Shown: positions 42,174-51,542 of the stretch, piece by piece
How positions within the stretch are numbered: the first letter of the stretch is position 1
Layout of the letters: each line of letters opens with the position of its first letter
Assembly: GCA_965194515.1 (NCBI GenBank)
Contig: OZ239146.1
Location: 1,860,001 to 1,924,000, forward strand
Length of the DNA stretch: 64,000 bases
Direction of reading: 5' to 3'
Source: Acidimicrobilacustris europaeus
GTDB taxonomy: Bacteria > Actinomycetota > Acidimicrobiia > Acidimicrobiales > Acidimicrobilacustridaceae
Notes under the pieces: generated by a model
What the model saw: only the letters and a program-made list of their open reading frames with translations
What the model was told of the DNA's origin: nothing
Databases searched by the model: none
Position numbers and translations under genes: made by a program

Positions 42174-44732
42174 GTGCTGAAAGTCACGTTGCGTGGGCTC
42201 ATGGCCCACAAGGTTCGCCTCATCGCGACCGCTGTCTCGGTATTGCTCGGCGTCGCGTTCATGTCGGGAACCCAGGTGCTTACATCAAGCGTCAGCGCGA
42301 GCTTTGACAAAGTCTTTGCTGATGTTTACGCCTCCATCGATGTTGTCGTTCGCTCAACCAATGAAGTCGATACTCCATTTGGTCCGGAGCGGACACGAAT
42401 CTCTGAAGCGGTACTTCCCACCCTCGTCGGTGTGCCCGGAGTCGAAGCAGCCGAGGGGCAAGTTGTCGGCCAGATCAGAGTGCTCGACAAGGACAACCAG
42501 CCGCTCGTCGCCGCGCAGGGACCTCCGAACTTCGGACTCAACTGGCTTACGTCTCCGGCGCTCAATGGTTGGACCACTGTTGACGGTACGTCACCTGTTG
42601 CCGCTAGCGACATCGTTCTTGACGCAAAGAGCGCAAAAGACGGGAACTACGCGGTTGGCGACACGGTTAACGTTTCGGTCACCAATGGCGTGCAGTCGTT
42701 CAAGGTCGTAGGCATCGCAAAATTCGGAAAGCTTGAAACCTGGGGTGGCGCACAAGCCGCTCTGTTTTCGACATCCACTATCCAGACGCTGGTCGGCGAA
42801 CCTGGGATGTATGACTGGATTTCCGTTGCAGGCCAGAACAATGAAACACAAACGCAACTGAGTGACGAGATCTCCAAAGTCATTCCACCAGGAACTGAAG
42901 CCATTACGGGAGCGGAATTCACTGAAGAAAGTCAGAGCGCTTTCCAGAAGATCATCGGAATCTTCAGCACATTCCTCTTGGTGTTTGCGCTCATTGCATT
43001 GTTTGTTGGTTCATTCATCATCTACAACACCTTCTCAATCATCGTTGCGCAGAGAACTCGCGAACTCGCCCTGCTTCGTGCACTCGGGGCGAGCCGCGGC
43101 CAGGTTTTGCGATCGATCGTCCTCGAAGCCTTCTTCGTGGGGCTTACCGCTTCCATCGTTGGCGTGGGCTGCGGCGTTCTCTTGGCGATTGGTCTCAACA
43201 AGTTGATGCAGTCGATTGGCTTCTCCGGACCGGATACACCCATCGTCATCCCGCCGGTTGCAGTTGTCGTTTCGCTGCTCGTTGGAACAATCATCACCCT
43301 TGTTTCTGCACTCTTCCCGGCACGCCGCGCAGCGACTGTCCCTCCGATCGCCGCGATGCGCGATGTCGCTGTGGATCGCACCGGCGCATCGAAGATTCGT
43401 GTCGCATTCGGACTCATCCTTCTTGCACTCGGTGCATTCATGCTTTGGTTCGGGCTTAACGGCAATTCCGATTCAGGGCTTCAGATCATTGGCGGCGGAG
43501 CGTTCTTCGTCTTCATCGCTCTCACCGTCATAGGCCCGGTTATCGCGACACCGTTTGCCAGCGTTCTTGGTTGGCCCCTTCAGAAAGCGAGCCGAATCAC
43601 CGGTCGCCTCGCACGCGAAAACGCCATGCGAAACCCGCGTCGAACCTCAACTACTGCCTCAGCGCTCATGATCGGCATCGGCCTTGTCGGATTCATCGCT
43701 GTAACTGCTCAGTCAGTGAAGGCCTCAACCGTCGACGCGATCAACCAATCGGTCACCGGCCAATACGTGGTGACAACAGAAAGTTTCGGCCCAACCGCAC
43801 TCCCGCAATCAATGGCAGCGGAACTTGACGCAGTAACGGGAGTTCGCGTTGCTGCCGGAGTTAGCGCGACATTCGCCAATATCAACGACTCGGGCAAAAT
43901 CATTCTCGCGGTTGATCCAGATGCAATCTCCGAGGTCATCGACTTTGATGACGTAGACGGATCCTTCGCTTCGCTCGGAGTTGGCGAGATTGCGGCTTCG
44001 GAAAAACTCGCCGAGGAGAAACAGCTCAAGATCGGCGATCCCGTTCAATTGGTCTTCATCCAAGGTGGGACAACCACTCTCACCCTTGGTTCGATCTACA
44101 AGACCGAATTCCCGATACAAGGGCCGGGTTGGATCATCTCTACCGATCAATTCAATACGTTGGTGCCACCTTCGCAGCAAACGTTTTTGTCCATCTACAT
44201 CAAACTTGATGACACCTCTTCCGCTGGAGTCGATGCGGCACTCCCGGGACTCAAAGCGGTAACTGACACCGTCCCCGGCGCCAAACTTCAGAACCTGGAG
44301 GAGTACAAAAAAGCTCAGACCGATCAAGTCAACCAATTCCTGCAGATTGTCTACGTCCTGCTCGCACTCGCGCTGATCATCGCCATCGTTGGAGTGGTCA
44401 ACACGTTGCTGTTGTCGGTCTATGAGCGAACTCGCGAACTTGGCCTCTTGCGTGCAGTCGGTATGAGTCGTCGACAAGTCCGTTCAACGATTCGCCTCGA
44501 GTCAGTAATCATCAGTTTGATGGGCACGCTCATCGGCCTCGCCATCGGCATCATTTTCGGATGGGCGCTCGTTACCGCATTGGTTGACGAGGGCATCACG
44601 TCGTTCGCGATTCCGTGGAGCCAGTTGTTCATCATCGTCATCATTGCGATCCTTGCTGGTGTTGGGGCGGCGCTCTACCCCGCACGCAGGGCGGCCCGCC
44701 TTGACGTACTCCGAGCGATCTCGAGCGACTGA
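42174..44732 (+). CDS. ABC transporter permease, FtsX/MacB type
   Basis: An 852-residue membrane protein with one helix at residues 15-38, a large outside domain, then FtsX-type helix groups near residues 265-400 and again at the C-terminus (about 720-840). The tandem layout of two FtsX modules is typical of the large single-chain permeases of actinobacteria. Motifs TRELALLRALGASRGQV and TRELGLLRAVGMSRRQV mark the two copies. One base separates GTG 42174 from the ATPase stop. Confidence 0.93.
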   Translation: MLKVTLRGLMAHKVRLIATAVSVLLGVAFMSGTQVLTSSVSASFDKVFADVYASIDVVVRSTNEVDTPFGPERTRISEAVLPTLVGVPGVEAAEGQVVGQIRVLDKDNQPLVAAQGPPNFGLNWLTSPALNGWTTVDGTSPVAASDIVLDAKSAKDGNYAVGDTVNVSVTNGVQSFKVVGIAKFGKLETWGGAQAALFSTSTIQTLVGEPGMYDWISVAGQNNETQTQLSDEISKVIPPGTEAITGAEFTEESQSAFQKIIGIFSTFLLVFALIALFVGSFIIYNTFSIIVAQRTRELALLRALGASRGQVLRSIVLEAFFVGLTASIVGVGCGVLLAIGLNKLMQSIGFSGPDTPIVIPPVAVVVSLLVGTIITLVSALFPARRAATVPPIAAMRDVAVDRTGASKIRVAFGLILLALGAFMLWFGLNGNSDSGLQIIGGGAFFVFIALTVIGPVIATPFASVLGWPLQKASRITGRLARENAMRNPRRTSTTASALMIGIGLVGFIAVTAQSVKASTVDAINQSVTGQYVVTTESFGPTALPQSMAAELDAVTGVRVAAGVSATFANINDSGKIILAVDPDAISEVIDFDDVDGSFASLGVGEIAASEKLAEEKQLKIGDPVQLVFIQGGTTTLTLGSIYKTEFPIQGPGWIISTDQFNTLVPPSQQTFLSIYIKLDDTSSAGVDAALPGLKAVTDTVPGAKLQNLEEYKKAQTDQVNQFLQIVYVLLALALIIAIVGVVNTLLLSVYERTRELGLLRAVGMSRRQVRSTIRLESVIISLMGTLIGLAIGIIFGWALVTALVDEGITSFAIPWSQLFIIVIIAILAGVGAALYPARRAARLDVLRAISSD

Positions 44733-45127
44733 TGGCTCACGATCCCGCACACCTCGAACCCGAGATCACCACGTTTCTCACCGAACGCCATTTGGCTTCG
44801 CTCACAACAATGCGCGCCGACAACACGCCGCATGTCGTTGCGGTTGGATTCACGTGGGACTCCGACGAATCACTCGTACGCGTCATCACCTGGGCCGGCA
44901 GCCGTAAAGCACGCAATGTTGCCGAGCGGCCCGGTTCGCCAGCCGCGGTTTGCCAGGTCGACGGTGGACGTTGGCTTTCACTCGAAGGCACAGCGACAGT
45001 GACCAGCGATCCTGAACGGGTCGCGATGGCAGTCGCCCGCTACACCGAGCGTTACCGGGAACCAAAGCAACGCGACGACCGTGTCGTCATCGAGATCGCA
45101 ATCACCCGGATCATGGGCCGGGGCTAA
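44732..45127 (+). CDS. PNPOx-fold flavin/F420-type oxidoreductase
   Basis: A 131-residue split-barrel protein of the PPOX class. The N-terminus LTERHLASLTTMRADNTPHV is typical. The later RKARNVAERPGSPAAVCQVDGGRWLSLEG matches the cofactor-binding strands (positions about 58-85). Actinobacterial members often use F420, others FMN or haem; the sequence does not decide. Its ATG overlaps the permease stop (TGATG), so it is co-translated with the exporter. Confidence 0.8.
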   Translation: MAHDPAHLEPEITTFLTERHLASLTTMRADNTPHVVAVGFTWDSDESLVRVITWAGSRKARNVAERPGSPAAVCQVDGGRWLSLEGTATVTSDPERVAMAVARYTERYREPKQRDDRVVIEIAITRIMGRG

Positions 45128-45156
45128 CGACCCGTGGCTCTGGGCCACACCCGCCG

Positions 45157-45162
45157 TAGACT
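45157..45162 (+). promoter_or_regulatory. -10 box of the DtxR-family gene (leaderless)
   Basis: TAGACT, six bases (CTCGGC), then ATG at 45169. No ribosome-binding site. It matches the arrangement upstream of cobA-hemD, hemE and the GH1 gene. Confidence 0.65.
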
Positions 45163-45168
45163 CTCGGC

Positions 45169-45840
45169 ATGGCCCCCAACAAACAGCGTGAATGGCATCC
45201 CGCTTTCGAAGAATATTGCGAGGCCATTTTTGAGTTACGCGAGGACGACGTCGACGTCATCCAAGCGCGCATCGCTGATCGCCTTGAACTCTCTCGGCCT
45301 GCCGTTTCAGAGATGATCCGTCGCATGGAAGGTGCGGGCCTCGTCGAAATCAACGGCGGCGTCATTCGTCTACTTCCCGACGGCCACGCGCTTGCCGAAA
45401 CCGTTGTGCGTCGTCACCGTCTCGCCGAACGTTTCCTCACCGACATGCTCGGTCTTTCTTGGGCAGAAGCCCACGACGAGGCCGGCCGCTGGGAACACGT
45501 CATCTCTCCAACTGTCGAACTCGCCATGATGCGCGCGCTTGGCGATCCAACGACATGCCCGCATGGAAACCCAATTCCGGGCACCGACTACCAACCGCCA
45601 ACTTCAGTCACGCTCAACACGCTTAGCGTCGGACAATCGTTCACGGTGTCTCGAATCCCCGAAGAACTCGAGTTCACACCAGGGCTGCTTGAGTTCCTCG
45701 AGTCCTCGTCACTTCTTCCAGGCCATTCGGGAACCGTGACAGCAGTTGCACCCAAAGGCATCACCGTTATTGAAATCGATGGCCAGACCGTCGAGATCGA
45801 TCAATTCGCGACACAGCGAATTCTCGTCACTGCCGCCTGA
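45169..45840 (+). CDS. DtxR/IdeR-family metal-dependent repressor
   Basis: A 223-residue regulator. A winged helix at residues about 10-65 includes VIQARIADRLELSRPAVSEM. The metal-binding and dimer domain has RRHRLAERFL, AGRWEHVISPTVE and CPHGNPIPG. A C-terminal SH3-like domain follows (about 150-220). Such proteins sense Fe(II) or Mn(II) and control uptake. It ends eight bases before the convergent helicase stop. I found no classic DtxR box in the window. Confidence 0.9.
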   Translation: MAPNKQREWHPAFEEYCEAIFELREDDVDVIQARIADRLELSRPAVSEMIRRMEGAGLVEINGGVIRLLPDGHALAETVVRRHRLAERFLTDMLGLSWAEAHDEAGRWEHVISPTVELAMMRALGDPTTCPHGNPIPGTDYQPPTSVTLNTLSVGQSFTVSRIPEELEFTPGLLEFLESSSLLPGHSGTVTAVAPKGITVIEIDGQTVEIDQFATQRILVTAA

Positions 45841-45847
45841 AACGATC

Positions 45848-47965
45848 TCAATCCAGCAACGACGCAGGCAGATCGTCTTCATGAACGATCGCCAAGCGCT
45901 TCGTGGCCCGAGTGAGTGCGACGTACAACGCTCGGTTGCCCTGAGCCTGTTCGGCAACAATGAGCGACGGCTCAACCACGATGACGGCATCGACTTCGAG
46001 GCCTTTCACAAGACCGACCTCGACGACAGTGACGCGATGTTCAAGACCATGACGAGTAGCACGGCCGAACGCGATTCCCGCCGCTTCAAGCCCATCGCAC
46101 ACTTCATCAATGATTGATGACGCACAGACAACTGCTACCTGGCCGGGATCAACCGCAGCGCGTTCAACTTGAGCGACTGCAGCAACCGTTTCCGCCAGAC
46201 AGCCCGGCTCTGCTCGCACGATCAGTGGCTCGGCTCCATCTTCACGAACCGAACGCGGCGGACGTAGGTCGGGGGCAGCCCACCGAAGCACTCGGGCAGC
46301 GAGCTTCATGATTGGCGCAGGCAGTCGATAACCAAGCGTGAGCTCGTTTCGACGGGGTTCACGCTTGGCCGGGAGGAGCGAAAGGATTTCGTCCCAGGAT
46401 TCATGCGCCCACTGGCCAGTGGCCTGCGCGATGTCACCCACAACAGTCATCGAACCATTCAGCGAACGGCGTTCGAGCATGCGCAGTTGCATTGGCGAAA
46501 GGTCCTGCGCTTCGTCCACCACGATGTGGCCGTAGGTGCGAATTTCGTCATCATCATTTGTTTCGCCCTGGCGACGACGTCGTGGCTTCGGCCCAAGCAA
46601 TGCGCGGGCTTCGTCGAGCAGAGGAGCATCGTCGTGAGTCCAGTCGATCTCGGCAACCGTTTCGGAACGCTCTCGATAGAGCGACTGCCATTCGGGCTCT
46701 GTCAACAATGTTCCCGCAGCATTGCGCAACAACCCGCGCGCACCGTAGAGGTCATGCAGGAACTCTGCAGGAGAGAGGGTTGGCCACATCCATTCGAGAG
46801 CTTCGCGAATTGCTGGATCGCGATGCAGGCGTTCACGAACTTCAGAGGTAGCAATTTCTCCTCGACCGGAAAGTGCGAGTTCGGCATAGAGCTCGTTTTC
46901 AACGTACTTACGAGCCGGATTGTGGCGGCGATAACGCCGACGAGCATCGGAAATGATCTGTGCGCTTCGTGAGCGCGAGACAGTAAGACGTTGCAGTCCG
47001 TAACCAATGACCAAATCTGAACGCAATGAGCGTTGACGATCATGAACAGCTCGCGAAAGGTACGACACCATTCGCGGGTCGCCCTTTACGCGAGACGTAA
47101 GGCCGACGTCGTAATGACGAATGCTCACATCGGGAACAAGATCGGCAAGCACAGCGAGTTCAACGCCGGCTTCACCCAGCGATGGAAGTACTTGTTCGAT
47201 GTAGCCGAGGAACAACCGGTTCGGACCAATAACAAGGACGCCTTGGCCTTCGAGTGGGAATCGATGCGTGTAGAGCAAGTACGCAGCGCGATGCAGCGCA
47301 ACCACGGTCTTGCCCGTACCCGGCCCACCCTGCACAACAAGAACTCCCGGAAGCGGGGCGCGAATGATTTCGTCCTGCTCGCCCTGAATCGTTGCGACGA
47401 TGTCGCCGAGACGACCCGTGCGAGCCGTTTCGAGTGCCGTGAACAAGGCTCCTTGGCCGCGAACAACCTCACCAGTTTCAATTTCACCGACGGGCATTCC
47501 CAAGCTCGCCAAGGTTGCCCCAAAGAGTTCATCTTCGACACCCAATAATCGGCGGCCGCGAGTTGCGAAATGGCGTCGACGCGCCAGCCCCATCGGTTGC
47601 CGTCCGGTTGCTCGGTAGAACGGTTCGGCGACAGGCGCGCGCCAGTCGACAATGACTGGATCCTGCGCCGAATCACTGACCGCAATGCGCCCGATGTAGA
47701 AACTCTCCATCTGTTCATCAGGGGATTCGGCTTCGCGATCGATACGACCGAAGCACAGGGCCGCATCGCCCAGTTGGAGTTGGGTCAGACGGTTGAAAAC
47801 GGTTTCGTGGATGACTTCGCGCTCAAAGCGCGCCTGCTCGGTGCCACCTCGACCAACCTCGACCATGGACGTCAGGCGAGACGCGGCCTGCCGCGACTCT
47901 TCGAGACACGCATAGGCGTGATCGATATAGGCCTGTTCGGCATCGAGATCGGGGTGTGGGGCCAT
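45848..47965 (-). CDS. helD: HelD-like superfamily 1 helicase
   Basis: A 705-residue protein. The N-terminal coiled-coil start EQAYIDHAYACLEESRQ is typical of HelD, which frees stalled RNA polymerase. Walker A is GGPGTGKTVVALHRAAYLL near residue 215. Motif II is VVDEAQDLSPMQLRML, and later SF1 motifs include TLGYRLPAPI and the C-terminal VALTRATKRL. It has UvrD/Rep-like helicase domains but no nuclease. A classic UvrD-type DNA helicase is the alternative. GGAG lies three bases before ATG 47965. Confidence 0.85.
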   Translation of the reverse strand: MAPHPDLDAEQAYIDHAYACLEESRQAASRLTSMVEVGRGGTEQARFEREVIHETVFNRLTQLQLGDAALCFGRIDREAESPDEQMESFYIGRIAVSDSAQDPVIVDWRAPVAEPFYRATGRQPMGLARRRHFATRGRRLLGVEDELFGATLASLGMPVGEIETGEVVRGQGALFTALETARTGRLGDIVATIQGEQDEIIRAPLPGVLVVQGGPGTGKTVVALHRAAYLLYTHRFPLEGQGVLVIGPNRLFLGYIEQVLPSLGEAGVELAVLADLVPDVSIRHYDVGLTSRVKGDPRMVSYLSRAVHDRQRSLRSDLVIGYGLQRLTVSRSRSAQIISDARRRYRRHNPARKYVENELYAELALSGRGEIATSEVRERLHRDPAIREALEWMWPTLSPAEFLHDLYGARGLLRNAAGTLLTEPEWQSLYRERSETVAEIDWTHDDAPLLDEARALLGPKPRRRRQGETNDDDEIRTYGHIVVDEAQDLSPMQLRMLERRSLNGSMTVVGDIAQATGQWAHESWDEILSLLPAKREPRRNELTLGYRLPAPIMKLAARVLRWAAPDLRPPRSVREDGAEPLIVRAEPGCLAETVAAVAQVERAAVDPGQVAVVCASSIIDEVCDGLEAAGIAFGRATRHGLEHRVTVVEVGLVKGLEVDAVIVVEPSLIVAEQAQGNRALYVALTRATKRLAIVHEDDLPASLLD

Positions 47966-48000
47966 GGGCTCCGTCTGAGAAGTGAGAGTCCTTCGTCGAA

Positions 48001-48020
48001 CCGCTGGAAATCTCCAGCGG
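48001..48020. repeat. Hairpin in the helD leader
   Basis: CCGCTGGA at 48001-48008 and TCCAGCGG at 48013-48020 form a perfect eight-base stem with a four-base loop. It lies 36 bases before helD on the minus strand, probably in its leader, since TAAAGT (48041-48046) is a plausible -10 box. It may shape translation or be a terminator-like element. Confidence 0.6.
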
Positions 48021-48104
48021 GGCTCAGAAGGGGGTTCTTCACTTTAGCGGTCCCCCGCCGATTGACCTCAGGCCGCCGGATTCTCCCTACCGAGGCCTTA
48101 TCGG

Positions 48105-48110
48105 TAGCGT
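48105..48110 (+). promoter_or_regulatory. -10 box of the hemE-hemH-hemY operon (leaderless)
   Basis: TAGCGT, six bases (GGCGCC), then the GTG start at 48117. No ribosome site precedes the start. Same pattern as the cobA-hemD operon, so both haem operons begin this way. Confidence 0.65.
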
Positions 48111-48116
48111 GGCGCC

Positions 48117-49184
48117 GTGACCGATGCAGCCACCTCTCCCCTCCCGCCCTTCCTGCGCGCCTGCCGCGGCATACCCGGCGGTCCTAACGATCGCGTGCCG
48201 GTGTGGTTTATGCGCCAGGCCGGCCGATCGCTTCCCGAATATCGATCCATCCGCGGCTCGGGCAGCATCCTCGATGCCATCGCCGATCCAGAGCTTTCCG
48301 CCGAGATCACTATGCAGCCAGTACGGCGCTACGACGTCGACGCCGCCATTCTTTATTCCGACATCGTCGTTCCCGTAGCGGCAATCGGTTTTGGCGTCGA
48401 TGTTGCCCCTGGCATTGGACCCGTCGTTGAGCGGCCGTTCACTCGCGCCGCCGATCTTGAACGACTCCGGCCACTCGACCCCGAAGCCGACACGCCCTAT
48501 GTGCTCGAAACTGTGCGCATCCTTGCTCGTGAACTTCCCGTTCCTTTGATTGGTTTCGCCGGCGCACCGTTCACCGTTGCGAGTTATTTGATTGAAGGTC
48601 AACCGTCGCGCACCTACACGCGAACCAAAGCCCTCATGTACGGCGACCCCAACCTTTGGCACAAACTGATGGAACGACTTTCCGATCTCGCGATTGTTTC
48701 ATTGCGTTCGCAAATTGAGAACGGTGCTGTTGCATTGCAGATCTTCGATTCCTGGGCCGGGACCCTGAGTGCTCCCGACTACGAGAAATTCGTTCTTCCC
48801 CACAGCCAACGAGTGTTTGCAGAAGTTGCCGACCTCAATGTGCCCCGAATTCATTTCGGTGTTGGAACGGGCGAGTTGCTCGGCCTCATGGCGCAGGCTG
48901 GTGCCGATGTTGTCGGCGTCGATTGGCGAGTTCCACTTGATGTCGCTCGCACACGTGTGCCGGCAAACATTGCGCTTCAAGGAAACCTTGATCCTGCGCT
49001 TGCGTTTGCGCCGTGGGATGTTGTTGCGGAAGCGACTCGCGATGTTCTGCGCCGCAATGCCGGAAACCCTGCACATATCTTCAACCTTGGCCACGGCGTC
49101 ATGCCCGAAACAGACCCAACCGTTCTTGAGCGCGTCGTCGAACTTGTTCATAGCGAAGGTCGCTGCGATGGAGTTGCATCATGA
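48117..49184 (+). CDS. hemE: Uroporphyrinogen decarboxylase
   Basis: A 355-residue cytoplasmic enzyme that turns uroporphyrinogen III into coproporphyrinogen III. Motifs: PVWFMRQAGRSLPEYR near residue 27, LYSDIVVPVAAIGFGVD, GFAGAPFTVASYLIEG and the C-terminal HIFNLGHGVMPETDP. GTG 48117 is chosen by family length and by the -10 box six bases upstream. Its stop overlaps hemH as ATGA. Confidence 0.96.
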   Translation: MTDAATSPLPPFLRACRGIPGGPNDRVPVWFMRQAGRSLPEYRSIRGSGSILDAIADPELSAEITMQPVRRYDVDAAILYSDIVVPVAAIGFGVDVAPGIGPVVERPFTRAADLERLRPLDPEADTPYVLETVRILARELPVPLIGFAGAPFTVASYLIEGQPSRTYTRTKALMYGDPNLWHKLMERLSDLAIVSLRSQIENGAVALQIFDSWAGTLSAPDYEKFVLPHSQRVFAEVADLNVPRIHFGVGTGELLGLMAQAGADVVGVDWRVPLDVARTRVPANIALQGNLDPALAFAPWDVVAEATRDVLRRNAGNPAHIFNLGHGVMPETDPTVLERVVELVHSEGRCDGVAS

Positions 49185-50092
49185 GTACCGAACCAAAAAT
49201 TGGCCTCGTCGTAATGGCCTACGGAACGCCACGCACGACAGAAGACATTGAGCCGTACTACACACATATCCGTCGCGGCCGCGCACCCGAACCGCAACAG
49301 CTGGCCGATCTCATCTCTCGTTACGACGCCATCGGCGGTATCTCACCTCTCGCCAGTCTCACCGAGGCGCAACGCGCCGCACTTGAGTCCGCGCTCGAGT
49401 CGCGCATGCCTGGTGCATGGAACGTCGTGCTCGGGCAGAAGCACGCCACTCCATTCATTGAAGACGGTGTTGCCGAACTCGCCGATGCCGGCATCACCGA
49501 GGCCGTTGGTCTGGTGCTCGCTCCGCATTTTTCGGGCTTCAGTGTGGGCGAATACCAGCGCCGTGCTGCCGAAGCAGGTACCGAGCGGGGACTCACGATG
49601 CATGGCATCAATAACTGGCATCTCGAAACCGCCTACCTCGATTTCCTGACTGCCGCCGTTCGCGATGCACTCGTTGAACTACCTGAGCGCACGACAGTGC
49701 TATTCACCGCCCATTCGCTTCCCGAGCGTGTGTTGGAAAATGATCCGTACCCCGACGAACTCGCAGCAAGTGCCACATATGTTGCCGAACAACTCGGGCT
49801 GAAGAGTTGGTCACTCGGGTGGCAAAGCGCAGGCCGCACGCCCGAACCATGGCGCGGTCCCGACATTCTCGAAGAACTTCAACGCATCGCCGCTGAAGGT
49901 TCAGCCGATGGCGTGCTTGTTTGCGCACAAGGTTTCACCGCTGATCATCTCGAAGTTCTCTACGACCTCGATATCGAAGCCGCGAAGGTCGCAAGCGATC
50001 TCGGTCTTGCATTTGGGCGCACGCGTTCGCTGAATGCCGACGAAGTCGTCATGAACGCACTCGCCGATCTCGTCGTCGCTCAGGTTCAATGA
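49181..50092 (+). CDS. hemH: Ferrochelatase (coproporphyrin type likely)
   Basis: A 303-residue chelatase that inserts iron into porphyrin. Conserved parts: VVMAYGTPRTTEDIEPYY at the N-terminus, FTAHSLPERVL with the metal His near residue 177, and CAQGFTADHLEVLYDLDIE with the Glu base. Actinobacterial enzymes of this branch usually act on coproporphyrin III, and hemY beside it supports that (inference). No extra Cys set for a [2Fe-2S] cluster is seen. Overlaps hemE and hemY by four bases each. Confidence 0.94.
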   Translation: MSTEPKIGLVVMAYGTPRTTEDIEPYYTHIRRGRAPEPQQLADLISRYDAIGGISPLASLTEAQRAALESALESRMPGAWNVVLGQKHATPFIEDGVAELADAGITEAVGLVLAPHFSGFSVGEYQRRAAEAGTERGLTMHGINNWHLETAYLDFLTAAVRDALVELPERTTVLFTAHSLPERVLENDPYPDELAASATYVAEQLGLKSWSLGWQSAGRTPEPWRGPDILEELQRIAAEGSADGVLVCAQGFTADHLEVLYDLDIEAAKVASDLGLAFGRTRSLNADEVVMNALADLVVAQVQ

Positions 50093-51498
50093 CAAACCGT
50101 CGACGTGTCGTCGTTATCGGAGCCGGCATCACCGGTCTGACTGCAGCATTCACGTTGGCAACACAACGACCCGATCTCGACGTCGTTGTTCTCGAGGCCA
50201 GCGAACGCGTTGGCGGCAAGATTCTCACCACGCCATTCGCGGGCCGGCCTGTCGATTGCGGGGCCGATGCGTTTCTCGCGCGCGTTCCTGAAGCGCTTGA
50301 TCTGTGCCACGAACTCGGTCTCGACACGATCCTCACCTCGCCTTCACAGAAGTCGGCCTACGTATGGGTCAACGGCGGCCTCAACCGATTACCTGCCGGT
50401 CTTGTTCTTGGCGTTCCCACCGACCTTGATGCACTCGCTGCTTCTGGAATCGTCAGTTCAGAAGGAATTGCGCGCGCTGCACAGGACCTCACTCGTACTG
50501 AATGGATCGACAGTGCAAATGGTTCCGATCCCAACGGAGTCGATGATCAATCGGTTGGCGACCTCATTCGTGCACGACTTGGCGATGAAGTCCACGAGAA
50601 GTTGGTATCGCCGCTTCTCTCTGGTGTGAATGCTGGCGATGCCGACCACCTGAGCCTTGCTGCCGGTGCCGCACAGATTGCGGTTGCCGCCCGCCGTTCG
50701 CCAAGTCTCATCACTGCGTTGCGAGACCAACTCGCTTCGGCGAAAACCGACCCGGAACTTCCAGTGTTCCGCGGTATTCCGGTGGGTACACAAACTCTCA
50801 CCGACTTACTCTTTGCTCGTCTCACACAAGCTGATGTTCCGGTGCATCTTTCGTGTCCGGTTTCAGCAATCACACGTGACGGAAGCGGTTGGACTCTGGC
50901 CACGCCACTCGGAGCGATTGCCGCCGACGAAATCATTCTTGCGACACCCGCACGACCCACCGCTCGACTTCTCGAATCACTCGCTCCCAAACCGGCCGCT
51001 GAACTTGCGAACCTTGAGTACGCATCAGCAGCGATGGTGACGCTCGCTATCTCGAAGAACGATCTTGGCGTTCCGCTCGATGCCAGCGGATTCCTCATCG
51101 CCCAAACCGACCCACTGCCGACCCTCACCGCGTGCTCGTGGGCCTCGGCCAAGTGGGCCCACCTTGATGACCCCGAGATCGCGATCCTGCGCATCTCTGC
51201 TGGCAAGCACGGCGACACCCACGCGCTCGACCTTGACGACTCCTCACTTGTTCAGTCACTCAGCCTCGATCTCGCCACCACGATGGGCATCGAAGCTCCG
51301 CCGATCGAATGGCGAGTAACGCGCTGGATCGACGCACTCCCGCAGTACCGACCAGGTCATCCCGCTCGCGTCGCGGCCTGGCGCGAAGGCGTCAGCACAC
51401 AGGCTCCCGGCATCCATTTGGCCGGCGCGGCTTATGACGGACTTGGCCTGCCTGCATGCATCCGACAGGGCCGCCAGGCCGCTGCCGCCATCGCATGA
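50089..51498 (+). CDS. hemY: HemY-type porphyrinogen oxidase (coproporphyrinogen III oxidase likely)
   Basis: A 469-residue FAD flavoprotein. The dinucleotide-binding start is VVVIGAGITGLTAAFTLATQ, followed by EASERVGGKILTTPFAGRPV. C-terminal FAD motif: GIHLAGAAYDGLGLPACIRQG. In actinobacteria this oxygen-dependent enzyme makes coproporphyrin III before iron insertion; oxidation of protoporphyrinogen is the other role in the family. Last gene of the operon. Confidence 0.94.
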   Translation: MTNRRRVVVIGAGITGLTAAFTLATQRPDLDVVVLEASERVGGKILTTPFAGRPVDCGADAFLARVPEALDLCHELGLDTILTSPSQKSAYVWVNGGLNRLPAGLVLGVPTDLDALAASGIVSSEGIARAAQDLTRTEWIDSANGSDPNGVDDQSVGDLIRARLGDEVHEKLVSPLLSGVNAGDADHLSLAAGAAQIAVAARRSPSLITALRDQLASAKTDPELPVFRGIPVGTQTLTDLLFARLTQADVPVHLSCPVSAITRDGSGWTLATPLGAIAADEIILATPARPTARLLESLAPKPAAELANLEYASAAMVTLAISKNDLGVPLDASGFLIAQTDPLPTLTACSWASAKWAHLDDPEIAILRISAGKHGDTHALDLDDSSLVQSLSLDLATTMGIEAPPIEWRVTRWIDALPQYRPGHPARVAAWREGVSTQAPGIHLAGAAYDGLGLPACIRQGRQAAAAIA

Positions 51499-51542
51499 GG
51501 ACCTAGCAAACACGCCTCAACCCCGTATTTTTGGGGCTTCAG

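Noticed and set aside
45841..45847. Terminator between the convergent DtxR-type gene and helD
   Set aside because: Only seven bases separate the stops and no hairpin with T-run is visible there.
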